Origin: CAZABC01 sp964483405
GTDB lineage: Bacteria > Chloroflexota > Limnocylindria > Limnocylindrales > CSP1-4
DNA length: 49,989 nt
Direction of reading: 5' to 3'
Assembly (NCBI GenBank): GCA_964483405.1
Contig: CAZABC010000016.1
Location: forward strand, 1 to 49,989
Of this stretch, positions 25,417 to 33,414 are shown one piece after another. The notes under the pieces were generated by a model, which had not been told where the DNA came from, did no database searches, and saw only the letters and a list, made by a program, of their open reading frames with translations. Every line of letters begins with the position of its first letter. Positions within the stretch are counted from its first letter, which is position 1. The translations under genes and the position numbers were made by a program.

Positions 25417-26295
25417 TCAGCCGCCGAGGTCGGGGAGCTCGAGCGGCTCGTCGGTGACCTGGTCGGCCGGCGGCGCCTCGATCGTCAGGTCGGCGTCGTA
25501 GTTCGAAAAGACGACCGTCGCGCTCGCCTCGCCGGCGCCGGCGTCGCTGGTGACGATGACCTGCGAGACGCGCAGGTCGCTCTTGCGGACCCACACGTCG
25601 ACGGTGGCCGGGCCGGTCTCGGTCGGGAGCATCGACGGCAGCTCCTCGTCGTCGGGCAGGTCCTCGGGGTCGATGACGAGCCGGACGTGGTAGCAGTCGG
25701 TGTCGCCGCAGGCCTCGTCGGCGAGCTTCTCGGGCGGCGTCGCGAGATCCGCGAGCGCCTCGCGCAGCTCGGCTGCCGGATCGACCGAGGCGGTCGGCTC
25801 GGGCGACGGCGTCGCCTCGTCCTCGGGCTCCATCCGGAAGTACTCGTCGCCGAGGATCGAGGCCTTGATGTAGACGACCTCGTCGACGGCGATGATCTCG
25901 CCGCTCACGTCGAGCAGGGCGGGCGCCGCGAACTGGACGCGGAACGCCTCGGCCGGCTTGTCGATCTCGGCGACGATCGTCGTCCCGCTGAGGTCGATCG
26001 TGCCGGCCGTGCCGTCCGTGCCGGGCTCGAGCGAGGGGACCTCCTGGCCGAAGATCTCGAGGCCCTCGGTGAGACCGAGCGGAGCCTCGCCCTCGAGCGC
26101 GATGTCGACGCGAGCGGTCTCGACGTCCTGCATCGCCTCGTAGCTCCCGACGAGGATGTCGGTCGGGTCGTCGATGGTCGACGCCCCACCGGAGCAGGCG
26201 CCGGCGATCAGGCCGACGGCGGCGAGGGTGACGGCGAGGCGCTGGAACGAGCGCCGGCCGATCGGGCGGGCGCCGAGGGTGTCGAGGGGGAGCAT
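25417..26295 (-). CDS. LppX/LprG-like lipoprotein
   Basis: A 292-residue secreted lipoprotein. The signal peptide has RR at the start of its hydrophobic core and the lipobox IAGAC, with the cysteine near residue 34. The mature part alternates strands, with DVETARVDIALEGE, VYIKASILGDEYFRM and a later VDVWVRKSDLRVSQVIVT, which resembles the LppX/LprAFG fold that carries lipids in Actinobacteria. A Pro/Ser insertion (PEDEATPSPEPTASVDP) and one CGDTDC cysteine pair are present. The ATG at 26295 was chosen over upstream in-frame codons because GGAGGA lies 5 nt before it. Family assignment is by pattern only. Confidence 0.75.
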   Translation of the reverse strand: MLPLDTLGARPIGRRSFQRLAVTLAAVGLIAGACSGGASTIDDPTDILVGSYEAMQDVETARVDIALEGEAPLGLTEGLEIFGQEVPSLEPGTDGTAGTIDLSGTTIVAEIDKPAEAFRVQFAAPALLDVSGEIIAVDEVVYIKASILGDEYFRMEPEDEATPSPEPTASVDPAAELREALADLATPPEKLADEACGDTDCYHVRLVIDPEDLPDDEELPSMLPTETGPATVDVWVRKSDLRVSQVIVTSDAGAGEASATVVFSNYDADLTIEAPPADQVTDEPLELPDLGG

Positions 26296-26431
26296 CCGGT
26301 CCTCCGGGTCATGGCCACGCCGGTCGGCTGGCCCCCCCAAGCGTCGGCGAGGTGCGCCGCGCCGTCAACCGTCGTTCGGATCGTTCGGCGACCGCCGAAC
26401 GACACGGCCGATCGGCGGGCCGGGACATGCC

Positions 26432-26461
26432 GAGGCCCGGACCGTCGCCGGTCCGGGCCTC
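26432..26461 (-). terminator. Hairpin downstream of groEL
   Basis: A perfect 13-bp stem (GAGGCCCGGACCG paired with CGGTCCGGGCCTC) with a four-base loop, 23 bp past the groEL stop. No T tract follows on the minus strand. It probably ends or stabilises the groESL message, before the lipoprotein promoter. Confidence 0.7.
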
Positions 26462-26484
26462 GAGTGCGGTGCGGATGGAGCGGA

Positions 26485-28107
26485 CTAGAAGTCCATGTCG
26501 CCACCGTGGCCGTGGCCGCCGGCGGGCGCTTCCTTCTTCTCGGGGATGTCGGTGACGAGCGTCTCGGTCGTCAGGACCATCGCCGCGATCGAGGCGGCGT
26601 TCTGGAGCGCGGACCGGGTGACCTTGGCGGCGTCGACGATGCCCTTCTTGAACATGTCGCCGTACTCGCCCTTGAGGGCGTCGAAGCCCTCGCCGGTCTT
26701 GAGGCCCTTGACCTTCTCGACGATGACCTCGCCGGGCGCGCCGGCGTTGTCGGCGATCTGGCGGGCGGGTGCCTCGAGGGCCTTGCGGACGATGTCGACG
26801 CCGACCGCCTCGTCGCCCTTGAGCTTGACCTTGTCGAGCGCCGGGATCGCCTGGAGGAGGGTCGTGCCGCCGCCGGCGACGAGCCCCTCCTCGACGGCCG
26901 CGCGGGTCGTCGAGAGGGCGTCCTCGATGCGGTGCTTCTTCTCCTTCAGCTCGACCTCGGTGGCCGCGCCGACCTTGATGACCGCGACGCCGCCCGACAG
27001 CTTGGCGAGGCGCTCCTGGAGCTTCTCACGGTCGTAGTCGGAAGTCGTGTCCTCGATCTGGGCCTTGATCTGGGTCATCCGGGCCTTGATCGCGTCGGGC
27101 GAGCCGGCGCCGTCGACGATCGTCGTGTCGTCCTTGGTGGCGACGACGCGGCGGGCGCTGCCGAGGTCCTCGAGGGTGACCGAGTCGAGCTTCCGCCCGA
27201 TCTCCTCGCTGATGACCGTGCCGCCGGTCAGGGTGGCGATGTCGCGGAGCATCTCCTTGCGGCGATCGCCGAAGCCCGGCGCCTTGACGGCGAGGACCTG
27301 GACCGTGCCGCGGAGCTTGTTCACGACGAGGGTCGCGAGCGCCTCACCGTCGATGTCCTCGGCGATGATGAGCATCGGCTTGCCGACCTGGACCGACTTC
27401 TCGAGGGCCGGGAGCATGTCCTGGACGCTCGAGATCTTCTTGTCGGTGATGAGGATCCGCGGATCCTCGAGGACGGCCTCCATCCGGTCGGGATTGGTGA
27501 CGAAGTACGCCGAGATGTAGCCCCGGTCGAACTGCATCCCCTCCGTGTACTCCTCCTCGAGGCCGAGGGTCTGGCCCTCCTCGACGGTGATGACGCCGTC
27601 CTTGCCGACCTTGTCCATGACACCGGCGATGATCTCGCCGACCTCGGGGTCGGCCGCCGAGATCGCCGCGACGGCGGCGACCTGGTCGTGGGTCAGGACC
27701 GGGCGGGCGGTGCTCTTGATCTGCTCGACGACCGCCTCGACCGCCTTCTCGATGCCGCGCTTGATGACCATCGGGTTCGCCCCGGCGGTCACGACGCGGA
27801 GGCCCTCGGCGACCATCGCCTGGCCGAGGACGACCGCGGTGGTCGTGCCGTCGCCGGCGACGTCGTCGGTCTTGGTCGCGACCTCCTTGAGGAGCTGCGC
27901 GCCCATGTTCTCGAACGGGTCCTCGAGCTCGATGTCGCGGGCGATGGTGACGCCGTCGTTCGTGATCGTCGGGGATCCGAACTTCTTGTCGAGGACGACG
28001 TTCCGGCCCTTCGGGCCGAGGGTCACCTTCACCGCGTCGGCGAGGCGGTCGATGCCCCGCTTCAGCGAGCGACGAGCCGTCTCGTCGAAGATCAGCTGCT
28101 TTGCCAA
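26485..28107 (-). CDS. groL: Chaperonin GroEL (60 kDa)
   Basis: A 540-residue GroEL, the ATP-driven folding chamber. It shows VTLGPKGRNVVLDKKFGSPTI, the GDGTTTAVVL ATP-site motif and the AAVEEGLVAGGG signature. The C-terminus is GGHGHGGDMDF in place of the usual GGM repeats. The start is a TTG (LAKQLIF read as MAKQLIF), placed 7 nt after GAGGGA. No ATG or GTG is available at the conserved N-terminus. It follows groES by 70 bp and shares the CIRCE-controlled promoter. Confidence 0.98.
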   Translation of the reverse strand: MAKQLIFDETARRSLKRGIDRLADAVKVTLGPKGRNVVLDKKFGSPTITNDGVTIARDIELEDPFENMGAQLLKEVATKTDDVAGDGTTTAVVLGQAMVAEGLRVVTAGANPMVIKRGIEKAVEAVVEQIKSTARPVLTHDQVAAVAAISAADPEVGEIIAGVMDKVGKDGVITVEEGQTLGLEEEYTEGMQFDRGYISAYFVTNPDRMEAVLEDPRILITDKKISSVQDMLPALEKSVQVGKPMLIIAEDIDGEALATLVVNKLRGTVQVLAVKAPGFGDRRKEMLRDIATLTGGTVISEEIGRKLDSVTLEDLGSARRVVATKDDTTIVDGAGSPDAIKARMTQIKAQIEDTTSDYDREKLQERLAKLSGGVAVIKVGAATEVELKEKKHRIEDALSTTRAAVEEGLVAGGGTTLLQAIPALDKVKLKGDEAVGVDIVRKALEAPARQIADNAGAPGEVIVEKVKGLKTGEGFDALKGEYGDMFKKGIVDAAKVTRSALQNAASIAAMVLTTETLVTDIPEKKEAPAGGHGHGGDMDF

Positions 28108-28177
28108 GTGATGTTCCCTCCGGGATGTGCTGGTGGCCGTGGGCCCGTCACCGGCCTCGCAGGACGGGCGCGGCCGG

Positions 28178-28486
28178 TCAACCCTCGACGATCGCGAGGA
28201 TGTCCTTCTGGCTGACGATGAGAAGTTCGTCGCCGTCGACCTTGAACTCGGTCCCGGCGTACTTGGCGTAGAGGACCTTCATGCCCTCCTTGACGTCCAT
28301 CGCCTCGCGCTTGCCGTCGTCGAGGATCCGGCCGGGCCCGACGGCGAGGATCTCGCCCTCCTGGGGCTTCTCCTTCGCGGTGTCCGGCAGGACGATCCCG
28401 CTCTTCGTCATCTCCTCGCGGGGCGTCGGCTTGATGACGACGCGGTCGCCGAGCGGGCGCAGTTTGTTCGCAGTGGCCTTTGCCAA
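28178..28486 (-). CDS. groS: Co-chaperonin GroES (10 kDa)
   Basis: A 102-residue GroES, the lid of the GroEL chamber. LRPLGDRVVIKPTPREEMTK opens the fold. The mobile loop region is KSGIVLPDTA, and KEGMKVLYAKYAGTEF and DILAIVEG close it. Like groEL it starts with TTG (TTGGCAAAG), 8 nt after GGAGGGA. The N-terminus carries a few residues more than the shortest homologues. It is transcribed first in the operon, 175 bp downstream of a CIRCE element. Confidence 0.97.
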   Translation of the reverse strand: MAKATANKLRPLGDRVVIKPTPREEMTKSGIVLPDTAKEKPQEGEILAVGPGRILDDGKREAMDVKEGMKVLYAKYAGTEFKVDGDELLIVSQKDILAIVEG

Positions 28487-28660
28487 GGTGCGATCCCTCC
28501 TGTGACGGCCTGGGGCGGCCGTCCGCCTGGACTGGCGCGACGTCCCGACCGGGTTGGTGGGCGGGCCGTCCCGTTCACGATCCGGTGCTGGCGGCGCCTG
28601 GCGATCGGCGGGCCCGGCGATCGATATCGCCGGTCGCCCGTGGGGGTCGTTCGCGGTCCG

Positions 28661-28687
28661 CTAGCACTCTCATACCGAGAGTGCTAA
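28661..28687 (-). promoter_or_regulatory. CIRCE operator (HrcA site)
   Basis: On the minus strand TTAGCACTC, nine bases, then GAGTGCTAG. This matches the CIRCE consensus (TTAGCACTC-N9-GAGTGCTAA) at 17 of 18 arm positions. It lies just downstream of the -10 box and covers the likely transcription start. The HrcA heat-shock repressor should bind here; hrcA itself is not in the window. Confidence 0.95.
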
Positions 28688-28688
28688 T

Positions 28689-28718
28689 ACGCTAGCCGAG
28701 GCGGGGCCCCGGTGTCAA
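28689..28718 (-). promoter_or_regulatory. groESL sigma70-type promoter
   Basis: A perfect -35 TTGACA (28713-28718), an 18-bp spacer and -10 TAGCGT (28689-28694) on the minus strand. The start would fall around 28681-28683, inside the CIRCE element, which explains repression. The 5' UTR of about 195 nt contains the groES ribosome-binding site. Confidence 0.75.
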
Positions 28719-28751
28719 GCCGGGTGTCCCCGGCGGCCGGCCGCGCTCGCG

Positions 28752-29336
28752 CTACGGGGCGGCGCTCACCCGGATCGCCGCGCTCGTCCCGGTCGAGGGC
28801 GACGTCGTCACGCAGCCGGGGCCGTCGAAACCGATGAGCCAGCTCGAGACGCCCTCGAACTCGCCCTCCCGGACGACGCCCCGGATCGCGGCCGCGCCGG
28901 CCGGCTCGATCCGCTCGTCGCCGGTGAACGTGGGCACGCCGGCCTCGTCGTACAGGATCATCCCGCTGAAGCGGACCCGGACGAAGCGCTCGCCCGGCAC
29001 CTCGAGCGGCAGGCCGCTCGGGTCGGCGGTGAACGGCGGCTCGGCCGCCTCGAGCCGGGCGGTCGGCTGGGCCGTGCCGGTCGGCGCGTCGAAGTCGAAG
29101 GTGAAGACGACGAGATCGCCGTCGACGCCCGGCATCACCGCGACCGACACGAGCTTGCGCGAGCGGAGGGCGCCCTCGTCGGCGACGATCGGGCAGGGCG
29201 TGACGGCGGCCGACGGTTCGGTCGATGCGCCGGGCGAGGCCGACGGCGACGGCGTGGTCCCCGGGGCGCAGCCGCCGACGGCGATGAGGATGCCGGCGAC
29301 GACGATCGCGGCCCGGATGCGCCGTGGGTCGTCCAT
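28752..29336 (-). CDS. Lipoprotein, possible AMIN-like domain
   Basis: A 194-residue lipoprotein. The signal peptide ends in lipobox AVGGC (cysteine near residue 22) and is followed by a Thr/Pro/Ser-rich linker. The mature domain has VVFTFDFDAP, then VPGERFVRVRFSG, and GEFEGVSSWLIGFDGPGC. That succession resembles the AMIN-like beta domain found in actinobacterial and Chloroflexota lipoproteins, an assignment based on pattern only. Start at ATG 29336, 4 bp after the tatD stop, so it is probably cotranscribed with tatD. An in-frame ATG 36 nt upstream would overlap tatD. Confidence 0.7.
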   Translation of the reverse strand: MDDPRRIRAAIVVAGILIAVGGCAPGTTPSPSASPGASTEPSAAVTPCPIVADEGALRSRKLVSVAVMPGVDGDLVVFTFDFDAPTGTAQPTARLEAAEPPFTADPSGLPLEVPGERFVRVRFSGMILYDEAGVPTFTGDERIEPAGAAAIRGVVREGEFEGVSSWLIGFDGPGCVTTSPSTGTSAAIRVSAAP

Positions 29337-29340
29337 CGGC

Positions 29341-30183
29341 TCAGTCTGCACCAACGGCCGGCCGATGACCACTGCCGAAGGTCCGGTCGTACGCGGCGAC
29401 GAGCTCGGCGCCGAGCGCCTCGGGGTCGACGCCGCGCCGCTCGGCGACCCAGCGGGCCGTCAGGCCGACGAAGGCGGGCTCGTTGCGGCGGCTCGGCGCG
29501 GCCGGGGGCGCGAGGAACGGGGCGTCGGTCTCCACGAGGAGGCGGTCGGCCGGCACCATCCGGGCGACCTCGGCGGAGGGCTCCTCGCCCTTCCGCCAGA
29601 CGAGCCCCGAGAAGCTCACCGCGCAGCCGAGCTCGAGCATCGCCGCGGCGTAGTCGACGGGTCCCGAGAACGAGTGGACGATCGCCGGCGGGCGGTCGCC
29701 GAAGGTCGCCCGCCACTCCCCCGCCCCGACGCCCGCCGCGCGGAGCTCGGCGAGGAGCGCGTCCTGGCCGTCGCGGGCGCCCGCCCGCGAGCGGCAGTGG
29801 AGGATCGCGGGCTTGCCGGTCGCGAGGGCGAGATCGAGGTTGCGCCGGAGGTTCGCGAGCTGGTCGGGGATCGGGCTGAACATCCGGTCGTGGTCGAGGC
29901 CGGTCTCGCCGATGGCGACGACCCGGGGGTCCGAGGCGAGCTCGACGATCCTGCCCCACCCCGCGTCGTCCACCCTGGCCGCGTCGTGCGGGTGGACGCC
30001 GACCGCGGCGTGGATCCACTCGTGGCGACCGGCGAGCTCGAGCGCCCGGTCCGAGGAGTGGACGTTCCAGCCCGGCACGAGGAGCCGCTCGACACCCGCG
30101 TCGCGGGCGGCGTCGATCACCGCGTCGGCGTCGTCCTCGAAGCGGTCGGCGTTGACGTGCCCGTGCGAGTCGATGAGGCGCAT
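29341..30183 (-). CDS. tatD: TatD-family metal-dependent hydrolase (DNase)
   Basis: A 280-residue TIM-barrel amidohydrolase of the TatD family, with 3'-5' exonuclease activity in characterised members. Metal ligands are visible: H7 and H9 in DSHGHV, the Glu in IGETGLDHDR near residue 95, H in LHCRS, H in IVHSFSG, and the final Asp in VETDAPFLAP. In many bacteria tatD adjoins metG. Here the two repeat-protein genes separate them. A TAGCAT hexamer lies 6 nt before the ATG. Confidence 0.95.
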   Translation of the reverse strand: MRLIDSHGHVNADRFEDDADAVIDAARDAGVERLLVPGWNVHSSDRALELAGRHEWIHAAVGVHPHDAARVDDAGWGRIVELASDPRVVAIGETGLDHDRMFSPIPDQLANLRRNLDLALATGKPAILHCRSRAGARDGQDALLAELRAAGVGAGEWRATFGDRPPAIVHSFSGPVDYAAAMLELGCAVSFSGLVWRKGEEPSAEVARMVPADRLLVETDAPFLAPPAAPSRRNEPAFVGLTARWVAERRGVDPEALGAELVAAYDRTFGSGHRPAVGAD

Positions 30184-30189
30184 GACGGC

Positions 30190-30195
30190 ATGCTA
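30190..30195 (-). promoter_or_regulatory. -10 box of tatD
   Basis: TAGCAT on the minus strand, 6 nt before the tatD ATG. The region from here to 30265 contains nothing else recognisable. Confidence 0.5.
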
Positions 30196-30265
30196 CGACC
30201 CGCACCGGCCGGCGGCGTCGCGCCGATGGGCCGCCGGTTCGCCGCGGTGATCGACCGAGGCAGCC

Positions 30266-31681
30266 TCAGTTGACGACGAACCAGGCGACGCTCGTGTCCG
30301 CGGCGGGCGCCTTGGAGAGCCGGATCGTGAACGACGAGCCGGCGACGCTCAAGGCCACGTTCCGGACATAGAGACCGGACTCGCCGACGCCCTGGATCGT
30401 CGCGAGCACGAGGCTCGACGACGTGAGCGGGATGCCGGTCATCGTCACCTGGGTCGATCCGCCGGCGACGGTGATCTTGCCCGAACGGCTGAACGCGGCC
30501 TTGCCGGTCACCTGGAGGGCCGTCCCGCTCGTCGCCTCGGCGAGGACGCCGATGCCCGAGGTGGTGTAGCCATGCAAGCCGCGGGCGCTGACGCTACCGG
30601 TCGCGCGTCCGTAGACCGCCGTCCGAGCCCGGCCGGCCGGCGTCGCACCGGTCCCGATCCAGCCCATGACCGCCGTGCCGGCCGGAGCATGCCCCACGAT
30701 CGCTCGAGCGGCGGTCGACGATGCGAGCGTGTCTCCGAGCACGGCATAGCCGTCCGGGCTCGAGACCTGGCCGAGCAGGCCCGCCGACTCGCCGAATGCA
30801 CCCTCGGCGAACCCCGCGACGCCGGCGCCACCGCTCGACGCCTTGTTGGTGCCGCGCACCGCATACCCGTCGGGGCTGTAGCTACGGCCCTCGACGCCGA
30901 CCGCATCGCCGGTCGTCGCGTAGTTCTCGCCCTCGACGCCGATCCCGGCGGGGCTGCCGGACAGCGCCGAGACGCCGCGGGTCTGGCCGGTCGGGCTCGT
31001 GGCGTCACCGACGACGGCGATGCCCGTCGACGTCGTCCCCCTGACACCGACGGAGCTGTCGCTCTCACCCGACACGCCGTAGCCCGAGGTGCTGACGCCC
31101 CGGACGCCTGTCTGCGAGGAGCTGGTCCCATGCACGCCGGACCCGGAGGTGCTGGCGCCACGGACGCCGGTGCCCAGCGGCGACGACCCGAATACGCCAC
31201 GTGCGGAGGCGTCCTGGTTGGCTAGGCCGTACACGCCGACCTTGGCGGGCACCGTCGGGTCGACACCGGTGCCGCTGTAGCCGATCACGCCGCTCCGGTG
31301 CCCGTTCGACCGACCCAGGATCGCCGCGGCGGACGTCGAATCGCTACGGCCGACGATCGCGGTCCCGGTGACGGCAGAGCCATAGACCCCGATCCCCGAC
31401 ACGGCATGCCCGTCGATGCCGTAGCCCGAACTCGACACGCCATACACGCCGAAGCCGATGCTGCTGACACCCCAGATGGTCGCCGAGCCGTTGGATGCGC
31501 CGCTGGTGATCTTGGTGGGCGTGCTGGAGGTGTATTCGCCACCCACCTGGACGGTCTGGCCGTCCGCGGCCCGCGCTGCGAGCGGTCTCCCGAGCGCCTG
31601 GGCTGCGGTCGCGGCGACTGCGCCGATCGCTGCCCCGAGCAGGGCCCGGCGGGAGCGTGGAACGGTGGTGTCGGTGGTCAT
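30266..31681 (-). CDS. Tat-exported Gly-repeat beta protein (paralogue A)
   Basis: A 471-residue protein of unrecognised family. The N-terminus is a twin-arginine signal (SRRALLGAAIG, RR at 11-12), with likely cleavage after ARA near residue 38. Residues 60-385 are irregular repeats around GxGVxG, such as GFGVYGVSSSGYGIDGH, spaced about 10-25 residues, which suggests a beta-solenoid or fibre shaft. A 90-residue C-terminal domain begins near ALQVTGKAAFSRSGK and ends SVAWFVVN; it looks like a beta sandwich of the fibre-tip kind. GAGGGAGAT gives a good ribosome-binding site before the ATG. It is a tandem paralogue of the next gene, 14 bp downstream of that gene's stop. Confidence 0.85.
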   Translation of the reverse strand: MTTDTTVPRSRRALLGAAIGAVAATAAQALGRPLAARAADGQTVQVGGEYTSSTPTKITSGASNGSATIWGVSSIGFGVYGVSSSGYGIDGHAVSGIGVYGSAVTGTAIVGRSDSTSAAAILGRSNGHRSGVIGYSGTGVDPTVPAKVGVYGLANQDASARGVFGSSPLGTGVRGASTSGSGVHGTSSSQTGVRGVSTSGYGVSGESDSSVGVRGTTSTGIAVVGDATSPTGQTRGVSALSGSPAGIGVEGENYATTGDAVGVEGRSYSPDGYAVRGTNKASSGGAGVAGFAEGAFGESAGLLGQVSSPDGYAVLGDTLASSTAARAIVGHAPAGTAVMGWIGTGATPAGRARTAVYGRATGSVSARGLHGYTTSGIGVLAEATSGTALQVTGKAAFSRSGKITVAGGSTQVTMTGIPLTSSSLVLATIQGVGESGLYVRNVALSVAGSSFTIRLSKAPAADTSVAWFVVN

Positions 31682-31695
31682 GCCGCAGATCTCCC

Positions 31696-33207
31696 TCAGT
31701 TGACGACGAACCAGGCGACGGTGGTGTTGGCCGTGGCGCTCGCGACCTTGTTGAGGTACACCGTGAACGAGCCGGCCCCGACGTTGGGGACCGCGGCCTG
31801 GACGAAGACGCCGGCCCGGTTCGACTGGAGGACGGCGAGGACGAGGCTGGTCGAGGTGAGCGCCACGCCGGTCTTCGTCGCGCTCGTCGCGTTCGCCGGG
31901 ATCGTCAGCTTGCCCGAGCGGCTGAACTTGGCGATCCCGGCGACCTGGAGCGCGGCGCTCGCGGTCGTGGCGGCCGCGGCGTACACGCCGACGCCGTTCG
32001 CGGCACCGGCGTAGCCGTACACCCCGCGGCCGCTCGTCGCCTGGCCGTAGACGCCGCGGCCGGCGGTGCTGTACCCGTGCACGCCGCGGGCGTTGGCGTC
32101 CTGGGTCGCCCGGCCGTAGACACCGGTCTTGGGCACGCCCGCGGGGGTCGCGCCGATCCCGGACCAGCCGAGCACCCCGGTCCCGGCCGGCGCGTGGCCG
32201 ACGATGGCCCGAGCGGCAGGATCCTCCGACTGCGTGTCGCCGAGGACCCCGTAGCCGTCACCGCTCACGACCTGGCCGATGACGCCGGCCGTCTCGCCCG
32301 CGGTGGCGGCCGTCCCTCCGTACACCCCCGCGCCGCCGGAGTCGGCGCCGTTGCTGCCGACGACGCCGTACCCGTCGGGACTGAACGACAGTCCCTCCAC
32401 GCCCCTGGTCGCGCCGCTCGTCGCCAGGCTCTCCCCGACCACGCCGATCCCGCTGGCGCTCGAGCCGACGATCGCGTTCCCGGCTCCCGGGTGCTCGCCG
32501 AGCACGCCGTTGTTGCCGCCGAGGCGGCCGTACGTGTCCGAGGTCGAGTTGTGCCCGACCACCCCGAACGCGAATGGCGCCGCCGCCACGCCTGACACGC
32601 CGATCCCGTCCGGCGAGAACGTGAGACCGACCACGCCCTTGGTCGGACCGCTGTCCGCGAGGCTCTCGCCGACGACGCCGATCCCGCTGGCGCTCGAGCC
32701 GACGACGGCGTTGCCGGCTCCCGGGTGCTCGCCGAGCACGCCGTTGTTGCCGCCGAGGTAGCCGGTCGTGCCGGTCGCGATGTTGTGGCCGTGGACGCCG
32801 TAGCCACCGATGACGCTGTTCTCGCCGTACACACCGTACTGGCCTGCAGCGTCCGAGCGCCCCTTGACCCCGATGCCGGTGTTGCTGAGCCCGCGAACCC
32901 CGATGCCCCCCTCGCCGAACACGCCCTCCCCGCCGGAGGACCCCCACACGCCCCGACCGGTGACGCTCGTGCCGCGGATGCCGGCGTAGCTGCCGCCGGC
33001 GCCGACGACGAGGCAGTTGAAGTCGAGGTTGGTCAGCTGGGTCAGCGACGTGGCGGTGTTCGACTGGCCGAGATAGAGCGGGTCGCCATTCGCGGCGCGC
33101 GTGGGGATCGGTCGCCCGAGGGCCTGTGCCGCGGTCGCGGCGATCGCGCCGATGGCGGCTCCGAGCAGGGCGCGGCGGGAACGCGGGACGGTGGTGTCGA
33201 CGGCCAT
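31696..33207 (-). CDS. Tat-exported Gly-repeat beta protein (paralogue B)
   Basis: A 503-residue paralogue of the neighbouring gene with the same plan. It has a Tat signal (SRRALLGAAIG), a shaft of GxGVxG repeats (for example RGVYGQATSGRGVYGYAG), and a C-terminal domain from ALQVAGIAKFSRSGK to TVAWFVVN. The first 35 residues and the last 90 are most similar between the copies; the shafts differ in length and order. It carries an internal 78-residue duplication. A GGGGAGAG ribosome-binding site precedes the ATG. It is the upstream gene of the pair and probably drives expression of both. Function unknown; a surface fibre or adhesin is one possibility. Confidence 0.85.
   Translation of the reverse strand: MAVDTTVPRSRRALLGAAIGAIAATAAQALGRPIPTRAANGDPLYLGQSNTATSLTQLTNLDFNCLVVGAGGSYAGIRGTSVTGRGVWGSSGGEGVFGEGGIGVRGLSNTGIGVKGRSDAAGQYGVYGENSVIGGYGVHGHNIATGTTGYLGGNNGVLGEHPGAGNAVVGSSASGIGVVGESLADSGPTKGVVGLTFSPDGIGVSGVAAAPFAFGVVGHNSTSDTYGRLGGNNGVLGEHPGAGNAIVGSSASGIGVVGESLATSGATRGVEGLSFSPDGYGVVGSNGADSGGAGVYGGTAATAGETAGVIGQVVSGDGYGVLGDTQSEDPAARAIVGHAPAGTGVLGWSGIGATPAGVPKTGVYGRATQDANARGVHGYSTAGRGVYGQATSGRGVYGYAGAANGVGVYAAAATTASAALQVAGIAKFSRSGKLTIPANATSATKTGVALTSTSLVLAVLQSNRAGVFVQAAVPNVGAGSFTVYLNKVASATANTTVAWFVVN
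32393..32760 (-). repeat. Internal duplication in paralogue B
   Basis: Two stretches of about 130 bp, offset by exactly 234 bp (78 codons), nearly identical in DNA. Both encode GGNNGVLGEHPGAGNA followed by SSASGIGVVGES. The copies occupy about 32393-32526 and 32632-32760. The offset keeps the reading frame, which fits growth of the shaft by unit duplication. Confidence 0.8.
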
Positions 33208-33414
33208 GGCGGCTCTCCCCGATGGGGCGCCACGGCGGTCCCTCGCGATCGCCGGACGCGCGATGCGACGGTGGGTCGGGCGGGACGCGGCCCGACGATC
33301 CGTGCACGATGGAGGTCCGAGCCTGCGGCGTCAATACCCGGGCACGGGTCGGCGGGGTCGGGGCGCACCGCCCGCCGGGCCGCCGCGGCGCCCGATCGCG
33401 ATCGTGGCCGGCGG
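33208..33414. other. Spacer between metG and repeat genes
   Basis: Contains no gene. A TTGACG at 33329-33334 (minus strand) could be a -35 box for the repeat genes, but no good -10 follows at 16-18 bp. Otherwise GC-rich with no recognised element. Confidence 0.5.

Noticed and set aside
28560..28660. tRNA or small RNA gene upstream of groES
   Set aside because: I found no cloverleaf or GTTCRA arm; the stretch is the groES 5' UTR.
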